Assembly (NCBI GenBank): GCA_964415465.1
Contig: CAYQAL010000001.1
Span: forward strand, 91,444-155,443
Length of the DNA stretch: 64,000 bases
Source: JAGOTP01 sp964415465
GTDB lineage: Bacteria; Patescibacteriota; Patescibacteriia; 2-12-FULL-60-25
Direction: 5' to 3'
Position 1 is the first letter of the stretch; the number at the start of each line of letters is the position of its first letter. The notes beneath the pieces were generated by a model, which had not been told where the DNA came from, did not search any database, and was given only the letters and a program-made list of their open reading frames with translations. Positions 43,290-52,766 of this stretch are shown here, in pieces. Made by a program: the position numbers and the translations under genes.

Positions 43290-44747
43290 ATGTCTAGCCT
43301 GGTTAGAACGCGTTTCGCCCCCAGTCCTACTGGATATATCCACATTGGCAACTTGCGAACAGCTTTATACGCTTACCTGTTCGCCAAGGCTTCAAAAGGG
43401 GTATTCGTCCTGCGTATAGAGGATACTGATCAAGAGCGTTACGTTCCTGATGCTGTTGATCTCATTTATTCGACTCTCCGAATGGTTGGGTTGACGTACC
43501 AGGAGGGTCCTGATGTAGGTGGTGCATATGGGCCATATATTCAAAGTGAGCGTAAAGGGATCTACCAAACATATATTCAGCAGCTATTGGAGAAAGGAGG
43601 AGCATATCGTTGTTTCTGCACGAAAGAGCGTTTGGATGCGTTACGCGAACAACAGACTCTTCTTCGTCAGCCAACGAAATACGATGGTTACTGTAAAACG
43701 CTTTCTTCAGAAGAGGTTGAGCACAATCTTGCTCAGGGCATACCTTATGTTGTTCGTCAGCGTATCCCACTCGATCAAACCGTGTCATTTACGGATGTTG
43801 TATTCGGAGATATAAGTGTTTCATCGAATGAGCTAGACGAAGGAGTGTTGATGAAATCGAGTGGGTTACCAACATATAACTTTGCAAATGTAATCGATGA
43901 CCACTTGATGGAGATTTCACACGTCATTCGTGGAACTGAATATATTTCTTCAACACCAAAGTATATTTTGTTATACCAAGCATTTGGGTGGAATGTTCCT
44001 ACGCATGTCCACTTGCCACCGATCATGAAGTCGGCGACAAAGAAGTTTAGCAAGCGGGAAGGCGATGCATCGTTTATTGATTTGATTGATCGAGGATTCG
44101 TGAAGGAAGCGGTTATCAATGCGATTGGATTATTGGGGTGGCATCCCTCGAACGACCGAGAGCTGTACACGCTTGCTGAGCTCGAGCAAGTGTTTGATCT
44201 GGCTTCGCTGCAGAAAGCTCCGGCCATTTTTGACATGCAGAAGTTAGAATGGTTGAACAAGGAATATCTGAAACAGATGTCTGTCGAGGCGTTTGAAGAG
44301 CTGGCTCGTCCATATCTAGAGAAAGTGGCAATTCCTTCCAGGATCGATCTTCGAAGGGTGGCTTTGCTCGTCAAAGAACGTATTACTACTCTTGGAGAAA
44401 TCCCTTTCGCGATAGACTTTCTTGTGGACTTGCCAGAGTACTCGATCGACTTGTTCACGCATACGAAATCAAAAGCGACACCTGAAACATCAAAGAAAGC
44501 GATTGAGTGGACGCTTGCACATGTATCGGACTTGTCTGAAGCAGTTGTTGAAGAAGATGTTCGTGCGTTTTTTGTGCGCGGCGTAGAAGAGACGGGGTTA
44601 TCAACTGGGCAATTGCTTTGGGCGGTGCGCATTGCTCTGGCAGGAAAGCAGTTTACTCCAGGCGGTGCAATCGAAATTCTCTCGTTGCTGGGTAAGACAG
44701 AATCCGTAAGGCGTTTAGAGCTCGCAAAACAGAAACTCATGAACTAA
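43290..44747 (+). CDS. gltX: glutamyl-tRNA synthetase
   Basis: 485 residues, class Ib. APSPTGYIHIGNLR contains the HIGH motif, and KKFSKREGDASF the KMSKS equivalent; a C-terminal helical anticodon-binding domain is present. Codon use is more AT-rich than the flanking GT26 gene, and it leads a run of similarly AT-rich genes. No glnS is seen in the window. Confidence 0.94.
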   Translation: MSSLVRTRFAPSPTGYIHIGNLRTALYAYLFAKASKGVFVLRIEDTDQERYVPDAVDLIYSTLRMVGLTYQEGPDVGGAYGPYIQSERKGIYQTYIQQLLEKGGAYRCFCTKERLDALREQQTLLRQPTKYDGYCKTLSSEEVEHNLAQGIPYVVRQRIPLDQTVSFTDVVFGDISVSSNELDEGVLMKSSGLPTYNFANVIDDHLMEISHVIRGTEYISSTPKYILLYQAFGWNVPTHVHLPPIMKSATKKFSKREGDASFIDLIDRGFVKEAVINAIGLLGWHPSNDRELYTLAELEQVFDLASLQKAPAIFDMQKLEWLNKEYLKQMSVEAFEELARPYLEKVAIPSRIDLRRVALLVKERITTLGEIPFAIDFLVDLPEYSIDLFTHTKSKATPETSKKAIEWTLAHVSDLSEAVVEEDVRAFFVRGVEETGLSTGQLLWAVRIALAGKQFTPGGAIEILSLLGKTESVRRLELAKQKLMN

Positions 44748-44758
44748 CCGCCTGAGCT

Positions 44759-45796
44759 ATGACGCCTGCGAATCTTTGGGACCGAGATTATCTCCTCGAC
44801 GATCGAGGGAATTTCCTCAAAGTGGTAGGCGAACGTCATCCGAAAGCGGGAGTGGTGAGCTATGTAAAGTACTTTCCAAGTCAGTACGGTGCGCGAGACA
44901 TTCAAGGGAAGCAGTATGGGTATAATTCATTTGTTCCAAAAAGTTTTGTTATTTTGCAAGAAGATCATGATCGAGTGGCTTTTTCACCGTTCCATGGAGG
45001 AATCCTTACGGTTACGCCCTCGAATCGAATCAAGCAGTGTTTTTCTTGCACTGATAAACTCCGCCAAATACGCTCTGAGTCCGAGGAGTACCAGCGTCAC
45101 CCAGTTGGTGCAGCCCTGGTTCAGTTGCTTTCCTACCTAGAGAATCATGTCCCGATCGACCAAATTGGAATCACGGGTTCATTTTTAATCGACGCGTATA
45201 ATCTAGTGTCTGACATCGACCTAGTATGCTATGGAGAAGATGTTCGGTTGGCTGTGTCAAAGGCATTAAGTGAATGTTCACAGATGGAGTCGTATGAAAG
45301 GCACGCGCTTCGTTTGTATAATCGAAGAATGATTCATATGGCGCCTATGGATTTCTCGTTGTTGATGAAGCAAGAGCAACGAAAAATTCAAGGTCTGTGG
45401 GGTGGAAAAATACATGTTAACTGTCAGCCGCTGAGGTGTAGACAAGGACAAACGATCTTTAAAGATCTGACGTTTATTGAAGTAGGTGAAATAAGTTGTA
45501 TCGCACAGATAGAAAATGACCAAGAAGGGAATTTTGCGCCTGCTTACTATGAGATCCGTGTTTTGGATATAATTAACTCAGTGTTTGATGGATCGATTGG
45601 GTGTGCGAGCGAAATAAAAGCCTTTATTTCCTACATTGGAGCGTACGCAGGTAGTTTTCGTGAGGGCGAGCGTGTTTATCTCGATGGTAAACTTGTGCAA
45701 GTTCGACGAGGAGCGGAGCAGTTTTACGCCATTGAGGTTACCCCTTGGAATACGCAACGAACCTTTAAGGCGCAACTGCTCCCGACTCATATATGA
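44759..45796 (+). CDS. nucleotidyltransferase-fold protein
   Basis: 345 residues. The centre holds GITGSFLIDAYNLVSDIDLV, the GS...DxD signature of polymerase-beta-type nucleotidyltransferases; a third carboxylate may lie in APMDFSLL. The N-terminal YVKYFPSQYG and PKSFV segments and the C-terminal beta-rich part (INSVFDGSIGC to ERVYLDGKLVQV) are unassigned. It resembles predicted archaeal nucleotidyltransferases. Couples by ATGA overlap to the next methyltransferase; substrate unknown. Confidence 0.6.
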   Translation: MTPANLWDRDYLLDDRGNFLKVVGERHPKAGVVSYVKYFPSQYGARDIQGKQYGYNSFVPKSFVILQEDHDRVAFSPFHGGILTVTPSNRIKQCFSCTDKLRQIRSESEEYQRHPVGAALVQLLSYLENHVPIDQIGITGSFLIDAYNLVSDIDLVCYGEDVRLAVSKALSECSQMESYERHALRLYNRRMIHMAPMDFSLLMKQEQRKIQGLWGGKIHVNCQPLRCRQGQTIFKDLTFIEVGEISCIAQIENDQEGNFAPAYYEIRVLDIINSVFDGSIGCASEIKAFISYIGAYAGSFREGERVYLDGKLVQVRRGAEQFYAIEVTPWNTQRTFKAQLLPTHI

Positions 45797-46605
45797 ATTA
45801 CGATCGTTCCTATTATGAAGTGATTTGGTCGCGGATACTGCAGAAATATAGGCCAGAAGATCCGGTTAGGGATTTGGGAGACTTATTCCGCGCAGATATC
45901 GTCCAGCGTGTACTACGATACATCTTCACTCATACTTCTTGCGGGGTGCTTCAGGATTATGGAGCTGGGAATTGGCTCTATCTACCCACTATTCTCGATG
46001 TCTGTGAGCACTCGGGTATTTTTCCAAGAGTCGATGGCTTTGATTATTCTCAAGAGGCGTTGGACTATGGCAAGAGTCGCGCCTCTATCCAAGGAGCTCG
46101 CGTAGACAAGGTACACCTTCAATCTGGTGATCTTTTTGAAATTGTCGCAGAACAAGAAAAGACAACGGTGGATTTGGTTCTATCACTCGAAGTGGTAGAG
46201 CATGTTGAGCGAGATGTCGACCTTGTTCGTGAGTTCTTTCGCATTCTCCGTCCAGGAGGATACTTGGTTCTCTCTGTTCCAAACAAGCTGCCATTCCCGT
46301 TCTCACGAAATTTTTTTGAATATACGTTTTTTCGAAAAAGTTTTACGGAAAAGGATGTTCGAGTTGGACATCTTCGTCGATATACGAGACAGACGATCGA
46401 GGAGCTGATGGCGTCACAGGGATTTCAAGTCGAGAAGTATATTCCATATGGATTTTTGTTATCTGACTACGCGAAGCCGTGCATAGAGAGAGGGGGATGG
46501 GCTTCGTCTAGCTTGCGCGCGCTCTGTTTTTTGGAGCAGAAGATGGGTGAGTGGATGTGTGGCGAACGTTCAGAGGGGTTATTTCTTGTATGCCGAAAGC
46601 CATGA
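45793..46605 (+). CDS. class I SAM-dependent methyltransferase
   Basis: 270 residues. Motif I is QDYGAGNWLY (DxGxG-like), and the post-I/IV region is DLVLSLEVVEHVERDVD and ILRPGGYLVLSVPN, as in the Methyltransf_11/23 group. Both ends overlap neighbours (ATGA at each side), so it is the middle of a tightly coupled three-gene operon. Substrate unknown. Confidence 0.8.
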   Translation: MNYDRSYYEVIWSRILQKYRPEDPVRDLGDLFRADIVQRVLRYIFTHTSCGVLQDYGAGNWLYLPTILDVCEHSGIFPRVDGFDYSQEALDYGKSRASIQGARVDKVHLQSGDLFEIVAEQEKTTVDLVLSLEVVEHVERDVDLVREFFRILRPGGYLVLSVPNKLPFPFSRNFFEYTFFRKSFTEKDVRVGHLRRYTRQTIEELMASQGFQVEKYIPYGFLLSDYAKPCIERGGWASSSLRALCFLEQKMGEWMCGERSEGLFLVCRKP

Positions 46606-47807
46606 ATCAATCCTTGCTCGTTTTAAATACTCCTTGTTTACCCAAGTCCACGTATCATTGCGGAAATGCGATGTCGGCTCTCATGAGCCATCTGTATTGG
46701 CGAATTGCGAAATGGCTGTATCCAGAAACACGGATCGTCTTTGTCGAGGAGGCATGGAATATGTATGGTCTTCCATACGAGCGTACGTTTGAAGAAGTAT
46801 TTCACCGCGCTGGATCAAAGGAGGAGATCAATGAATATGCGAAAACATGTCTTGCGGAAGCTCGTCGGCAAAAGATGATGGTTGATCCAGCGTCTAATAC
46901 AAGCGAGACGGTTATCTACTTAGATACAGATCCAGCGTACGAACCATTTCTTACATCCGTAATGAATGAAATCGAGAGAAAAGGATGGATAGAAGAGATT
47001 TCCGGTGAGTGCATGCTTTCTCTACGGCGTATCCTTGATTCGGCGGAGGGGCGAGAAAGTCAATGGTATATGTGCAACCAACTAAATATGCATCCGCCGT
47101 ACACCCTTCCTTCTCTTTTGCATCAAGGGACTATCTTCACGAATCTGTTACCGCTAACGAAAGAACGAGTCTTTGCCGCGAATATCAAGTTTAAAAGAAA
47201 AGTGCGAACGATAAATCCGATTGTTCAATCCTTCTTTTATCCTTATTGGATCCAAGAGCGTTTTTCTCTTCCGGTTTCATCTCCTCGCGTACTTGTGAGT
47301 GCGAGTGGCCATGGAATGCTCAAATGGCATTACCTAAGGACATTGATTGGCGGCGCGGTATTTGGATACCCGCCTGCGACAGATCTTTTCTTGCATGGGA
47401 CGTTGCTTGGAACTGACGGAGCACCAATGAGTAAGCATAAAGGGAACTGTGTACAACCAAGTGATCTTCTTCGTACAACACAAGATGCACGCTGTGCTCG
47501 ATTTATATTACTTCGTTCACTTTCTTATAGAGACGGTGTACTACAACAAGAGCGTGGAATGCGTGAGTTTGGTCGCATCAAAGAAAAAATTGATAAAATA
47601 TACTCAGGCCGTTTTTGTCTGCCTTCGGGAGCGGAAGAGGCAAAGCTTCGCTTCCGACTAACAAAAGCGTTTGAAAAAGGGAATATCCCACTTTTAGTGG
47701 ATGAGTGGTACTTGTGGTTTAGGGAAGTTCCACTCATGCCTTCGCCTTCATACACGTCTTCGTCAGACGCATACTCAAAGCAGTTCATTGATCTACTCTT
47801 CTCCTAG
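46602..47807 (+). CDS. class I aminoacyl-tRNA-synthetase paralog (Met/Leu-like core)
   Basis: About 401 residues from ATG 46602, which overlaps the methyltransferase stop. N-terminal LNTPCLPKSTYHCGNAMSA has the HIGH-type signature (HCGN), and FLHGTLLGTDGAPMSKHKGN is an excellent KMSKS loop, followed by PSDLLRTTQDARCARFILL as in MetRS/LeuRS. The editing insertion is absent or minimal and the C-terminal anticodon-binding region is only about 80 residues. It is likely to activate an amino acid but may not charge a tRNA. An AT-rich gene cluster. Confidence 0.65.
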   Translation: MNQSLLVLNTPCLPKSTYHCGNAMSALMSHLYWRIAKWLYPETRIVFVEEAWNMYGLPYERTFEEVFHRAGSKEEINEYAKTCLAEARRQKMMVDPASNTSETVIYLDTDPAYEPFLTSVMNEIERKGWIEEISGECMLSLRRILDSAEGRESQWYMCNQLNMHPPYTLPSLLHQGTIFTNLLPLTKERVFAANIKFKRKVRTINPIVQSFFYPYWIQERFSLPVSSPRVLVSASGHGMLKWHYLRTLIGGAVFGYPPATDLFLHGTLLGTDGAPMSKHKGNCVQPSDLLRTTQDARCARFILLRSLSYRDGVLQQERGMREFGRIKEKIDKIYSGRFCLPSGAEEAKLRFRLTKAFEKGNIPLLVDEWYLWFREVPLMPSPSYTSSSDAYSKQFIDLLFS

Positions 47808-47830
47808 TGCGTGTGGCATACTAACAGTTG

Positions 47831-49093
47831 ATGAAGTCTTTTCAGCGCTTTTTCATGTCGACACTATGTGTCGCGAGCATAGTTGTGTTCGCGGCATCGT
47901 TTTTTGTGGTTCATGCGCAAGAAACTGGGGAAGAAACGGTGGTGAACCAAACGCAGGTTGATGAATTGCAGACGCAAGTTGATGAGGGTCAGACCAAGAT
48001 TAAGCAGCTCGATAGTACGATTGCGGCCTATCGCAGGCGTATCAGCGAACAGGAAACACAATCGGTGACGCTCGAAAACCAGGCGGCATTGCTTGAAAAC
48101 CGCATTCAAGAAAAGCAGTTAGCGCTTCAAAAAACCACCGAAGAGGCCAACGTAACAACAATCCGCATTCAACAGTTGGATGTCTCGATCGCATTAGAAG
48201 AGCAAGCCATCGAAAAGCGCCGAGCGGCGTTAGGGGAACTGTTGCGTCGTATTCGCCAAGCCGACGATGTGCATCCGTTTCAAGCGTTGATCACGGGTTC
48301 GTCATTGTCTGAATACGTTTCTCAGTTAGATGAATTGCAGCGGGTCCAAGAAGAAACGGTGGCGGCGACGAAGCGGTTGCATGAAGCAAAAGACAACCTT
48401 CAGCAAACACGAAAGACACAAGATGAGCGACGCACAGAGCTTCAAGGGCAGCTTGCGAAGTTAGCAGAGGAACGACTAGCGTTGGAAGGGGAGCGTTCGG
48501 CTAAATTGTCTCTCCTCGCGACGACGCAACAAAAAGAGTCTGAGTTTCAACGCATCGTGGCCGAACTTCGTAGTCAGCAACAAGAAGAGCAGATGTCGGT
48601 TCGTGAACTTCAGGATCGTTTGCGTGAGCAGTTGAATCAGGCCGATACCGTGTTAGCGCGTGGAGATGTCTTGTTCCAGTGGCCACTCATTCCGCAGCGA
48701 GGGATTTCAGCGCACTTCCACGATAACACCTATCCGTTCCGAAAGCTGTTTGAGCATCCGGGGATCGACTTGCCTGCGCCGGTTGGTACGCCGGTGGAGG
48801 CGGCGGCTGGTGGCTACATCGCGTGGACGCGTACCGGGAAGCAATACGGAAACTACATCATGGTCGTGCATGCGGGTGGGGTAGCAACCGTCTACGCGCA
48901 CTTGTCACGCTTTGCGGTTCGTCCAGATACGTATGTGGAACGTGGTCAGGTGATCGGCTATTCGGGAGGTCGGCCAGGGGATCAGGGAGCGGGGCTTTCG
49001 ACGGGTCCTCACTTGCACTTCGAGGTTCGTCAGGGCGGAATTCCTGTAAATCCAGAGAATTTCTTGCCAGAATTGGTGGATCACGACCACTAA
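47831..49093 (+). CDS. secreted M23 endopeptidase with coiled-coil (EnvC/PcsB-like)
   Basis: 420 residues. Signal peptide (about 1-30), a long coiled coil (about 35-265) like EnvC or PcsB, and an M23/LytM domain with the zinc ligands HPGIDL and HLHFEV plus YAHLS. The active site appears intact. Probably hydrolyses peptidoglycan cross-links in division, under control of the coiled coil. Confidence 0.9.
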   Translation: MKSFQRFFMSTLCVASIVVFAASFFVVHAQETGEETVVNQTQVDELQTQVDEGQTKIKQLDSTIAAYRRRISEQETQSVTLENQAALLENRIQEKQLALQKTTEEANVTTIRIQQLDVSIALEEQAIEKRRAALGELLRRIRQADDVHPFQALITGSSLSEYVSQLDELQRVQEETVAATKRLHEAKDNLQQTRKTQDERRTELQGQLAKLAEERLALEGERSAKLSLLATTQQKESEFQRIVAELRSQQQEEQMSVRELQDRLREQLNQADTVLARGDVLFQWPLIPQRGISAHFHDNTYPFRKLFEHPGIDLPAPVGTPVEAAAGGYIAWTRTGKQYGNYIMVVHAGGVATVYAHLSRFAVRPDTYVERGQVIGYSGGRPGDQGAGLSTGPHLHFEVRQGGIPVNPENFLPELVDHDH

Positions 49094-49105
49094 ATTGGCT
49101 CAATC

Positions 49106-49134
49106 TAGACAAAAATATTCAAATATGCCATAGT
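49106..49134 (+). promoter_or_regulatory. putative promoter of island D
   Basis: TAGACA (49106-49111), 17-bp spacer, CATAGT (49129-49134), just after the M23 gene. The -10 is weak. Confidence 0.35.
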
Positions 49135-49206
49135 GGCGAGTTAGTTTTTAGGCTTAAAAAGCCTGGAACTAGCTCGTTCTTTGGTTGGTCTGGGCGGATA
49201 AAAGAC

Positions 49207-49242
49207 GCTGAATAAGGTTGATGAAAGAGATTCAGCTTTTTT
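49207..49242 (+). terminator. intrinsic terminator in the leader of island D
   Basis: GCTGAAT (49207-49213) pairs with ATTCAGC (49230-49236) followed by six T. It lies between the putative promoter and the GC-rich gene, so it is either the M23 terminator or an attenuator of the island transcript. Confidence 0.6.
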
Positions 49243-49348
49243 GTTCGCTCAGACTGACTCGAACTTGAGTTCGAGAAAGAGTGTTTGAGTTGAGTGCTCC
49301 CCGCGTTCGTCTCGCAACACCCGATCGATTAGGAGGTCAACCGCCGTC

Positions 49349-50407
49349 ATGAAGACCTGTCGTTTGTTTGTTCTCGTGTTCCTCGCTGTGCTCGGTACGT
49401 CGGCCGCCGCCTTCGGGCAGACGGCCACTGCCGCGCAGCCCGCGGCGCCGGCTCTGCCGGACGCTCGTGGGATCGCCGCCACGTGCGGCACCCTCCCGCC
49501 GGCCGACCGGCCGCTGCCGTCCCTCACGGGCGCGGCGCGGCTGGAGTACCAGCGGACGGTCCTGTCCGCCGTGTCCGACTTCAACGCGGGCCGCTTCGCT
49601 TCTGCCCTCCAGTGGCAGTGGGTTGCCTACGTGGCGTATCCGGCCCCCGAGGCTGCCAACCAGCTCGTCGTGTACCTCACGGCGGCCGGCGCTGCGGCCG
49701 AGAGCCACCGGTGCGCCATCGTGGCGTGCCTCGCTCCCCGAGCCACCGGCGCCCAACGCACGGAGCTCGAGGCTGAGCGCAACCGCTGCGCGGCTCCCAC
49801 CGTGTCCGCGCCGACCCAGCCTGTCGAGACGTTCGCCCTCACGGGCGAGGCGCTCCTCGCGGTGCGGGCCAACCCCGCTCTTGATACGGAGATCCGGCGC
49901 GACCCCGTCACGCTCAACGTGACCATGGCGGGTCACCCCGACGAGCTCCGCGTCCCGGTGTCCTTCCGTCCGCGCGTCAACGCGGCCGTCGAGGCCTACC
50001 GGCGGACGCACCCGGCCGTCGTGACGCCCAACCCGCGTCCCGGCCGGTCCACGGTCGGCTACGCGGTGCCGATCAGCCTCTGGGGCGCTGGCGCCCTCTC
50101 CCTGGTGGGTGGGGTCGTCTCGACCCTGAGCTGGAGCTCGAACAACGGGCTCCTCGACGCGGCCAACCGCGGCGAGACCAACACCGGCTGGCCGCGCCAG
50201 ACCGAGGCCGACGCCCAGAACGCCGGCACCCGCGCGGTGCTGTTCTACACGGGCGCCGCGCTCTTCGTCGCGGGTGGGACCGTCACCTGGTTCCTCCTCG
50301 CGCCGCGCCAGACGTCCTCCACCGCCGCGCCCGCGCGCCCGCGCGCCGCGCTCACCCCGAGCTTCGGTTCCGACCACGTCGGGGCCGTGCTCACCGGGTC
50401 GTTCTGA
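49349..50407 (+). CDS. GC-rich island D: secreted/membrane orphan protein with Myxococcota-like composition
   Basis: 352 residues. Signal peptide (about 1-23, ending AAAFGQ). Residues 40-150 form an Ala-rich helical region with paired Cys (ATCGTLP, HRCAIVACLAP). Two C-terminal transmembrane helices (about 233-255 and 293-314) resemble the tails of TPR/PEGA surface proteins common in Myxococcota. AGGAGG lies 12 nt before ATG. Extremely GC-rich third positions mark it as foreign. No enzymatic motif. Confidence 0.65.
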   Translation: MKTCRLFVLVFLAVLGTSAAAFGQTATAAQPAAPALPDARGIAATCGTLPPADRPLPSLTGAARLEYQRTVLSAVSDFNAGRFASALQWQWVAYVAYPAPEAANQLVVYLTAAGAAAESHRCAIVACLAPRATGAQRTELEAERNRCAAPTVSAPTQPVETFALTGEALLAVRANPALDTEIRRDPVTLNVTMAGHPDELRVPVSFRPRVNAAVEAYRRTHPAVVTPNPRPGRSTVGYAVPISLWGAGALSLVGGVVSTLSWSSNNGLLDAANRGETNTGWPRQTEADAQNAGTRAVLFYTGAALFVAGGTVTWFLLAPRQTSSTAAPARPRAALTPSFGSDHVGAVLTGSF

Positions 50408-50415
50408 CCCGCCCG

Positions 50416-50497
50416 CCCACGCTTGCTCGTTTTCCCGAGCGTGGGTGCCACCCAGGAAAACGATTGCCGGACCATCCCGAGGAGGGGGTGGTCCGGC
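50416..50497 (+). terminator. tandem GC-rich hairpins ending island D
   Basis: CCCACGCT/AGCGTGGG (50416-50445), then GCCGGACCA/TGGTCCGGC (50466-50497). Confidence 0.65.
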
Positions 50498-50910
50498 ATT
50501 CGCGTTTCTATGGACTTTTATCTTCTTGACGACGATCTTAATTCATGGAACGGAGTAGATAGTAGGACCAATTCTTTTTTGCTACGATCCTTCTATGAAT
50601 AATCAAGAACCAACAAATCGAGATTTATCCAACCTCATGAATCAGATGATGAGCCAGATGAATCAGTGGATGGATAAAGTAGAACAAAGGATGGATAAAG
50701 TGGATCGACGCATGGGTGGACTGGAGAAAACGATCCAAGATCTGGCTGTATCAGTACAATTATTTGCGACGAACACAGAAAAGCGCCTTTCGCGTATTGA
50801 ATCAACGATGGTCACTAAAGAGTACTTGGATGAGCGTTTGTCCCACCTCACGGGTCGCATCGTACGCAAAACGGATGCGTTAGTTGAGCATCTCGTGGCT
50901 GAAAAATCTC

Positions 50911-51945
<1,035 letters not shown>

Positions 51946-52006
51946 CCGCGGGAGTATAGAAAAAAATGGGTAAAAAAACAAGCCAAACTGGCCATAAAAA
52001 CACTTC

Positions 52007-52058
52007 GAGCGCGTCGCTGGAGTCCGTGGAGTTGTCACCACGTACCGTCGACGCGCTC
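52007..52058 (-). terminator. terminator of island E
   Basis: GAGCGCGTCG (52007-52016) and CGACGCGCTC (52049-52058) form a 10-bp stem; reading leftward it is followed by GAAGTGTTTTTA. Confidence 0.7.
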
Positions 52059-52110
52059 TAGGCGCTGTCTCTCAGGTTGCTTCGCTGAGAGGGTTGAGGT
52101 TGAAGGTGCG

Positions 52111-52587
52111 CTACTGGCTCTGCGGGGCCGCCGTGGGCTCGGGGACCGGGGGCGGGTCGGGGATGCGGCGGTCCATCTGGTCGCCGACGCGGTGCGTGGT
52201 CCCGATGGTCTGTCGCACCACGCCCTGGGTGTGCCCGTCGATCCACCACTCGGCCGCCGAGAAGATCTTGCCGCCGACGAAGCCGACGAGCAGGATGATC
52301 GCGACGACCCAGACCGCGAACTTGGCGGGCCCGCTGAACATGCTCCAGGTGTCCCGCATGAACTCGATCGCGAGGTTCTTCAGGTCCCGCAGGAAGCTGA
52401 TCAGGAGCGGCCCGGTCTCCTTGAAGAAGTGAGCGGCCCCGTCCGACGCGGCGCGGTTGACCTTGTCGAGGTGTTGCTCCTCGCTCGCGACGGCCGTGCC
52501 GTTGTAGGTGAGGGGCGTGAGCCCGGGGTCCGGGGTGTTGGCCTTGCGTCCGCGCGTGCGGCGGATCTCGACTCCGAGAATCTGCAT
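52111..52587 (-). CDS. GC-rich island E: single-TM orphan protein
   Basis: 158 residues from ATG 52587 with GGAG eight nucleotides upstream. Helical N-terminal half, one transmembrane helix (about 81-100, VWVVAIILLVGFVGG), a short amphipathic stretch and a Pro-rich tail. Unrecognised. Convergent towards dus and divergent from uvrB, with its own promoter and terminator. Confidence 0.6.
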   Translation of the reverse strand: MQILGVEIRRTRGRKANTPDPGLTPLTYNGTAVASEEQHLDKVNRAASDGAAHFFKETGPLLISFLRDLKNLAIEFMRDTWSMFSGPAKFAVWVVAIILLVGFVGGKIFSAAEWWIDGHTQGVVRQTIGTTHRVGDQMDRRIPDPPPVPEPTAAPQSQ

Positions 52588-52675
52588 GGTACGGCTCCTT
52601 CGATGCACCTTGTCTTCCTGTTCTCGGTCCTGAGACCAAGTTCCGTCTGAATGGTGCAGATTCAGGCGACGGGAT

Positions 52676-52704
52676 ATTTAAGCAGTTTTTGCCTGTTTTG
52701 TCCA
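52676..52704 (-). promoter_or_regulatory. promoter of island E
   Basis: On the minus strand TGGACA (52699-52704), 17 bp, TTAAAT (52676-52681). The segment AAAACTGCTTAAAT is shared exactly with the island G promoter. Confidence 0.6.
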
Positions 52705-52766
52705 CTTTTTGGCTTAGAACTGGCTAAATTTTGCTTGGTTAAGCCTATCCCTGTAGCATAGAGTGT

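Noticed and set aside
43775..44740. 321-codon minus-strand frame opposite gltX
   Set aside because: Ser/Arg/Thr-rich shadow; gltX on the plus strand has all class I motifs.
49337..50377. Long open frame on the minus strand opposite the island D gene
   Set aside because: Arg/Gly-rich shadow typical of the antisense of a GC-rich gene; the plus-strand gene has a signal peptide, Shine-Dalgarno and TM helices.
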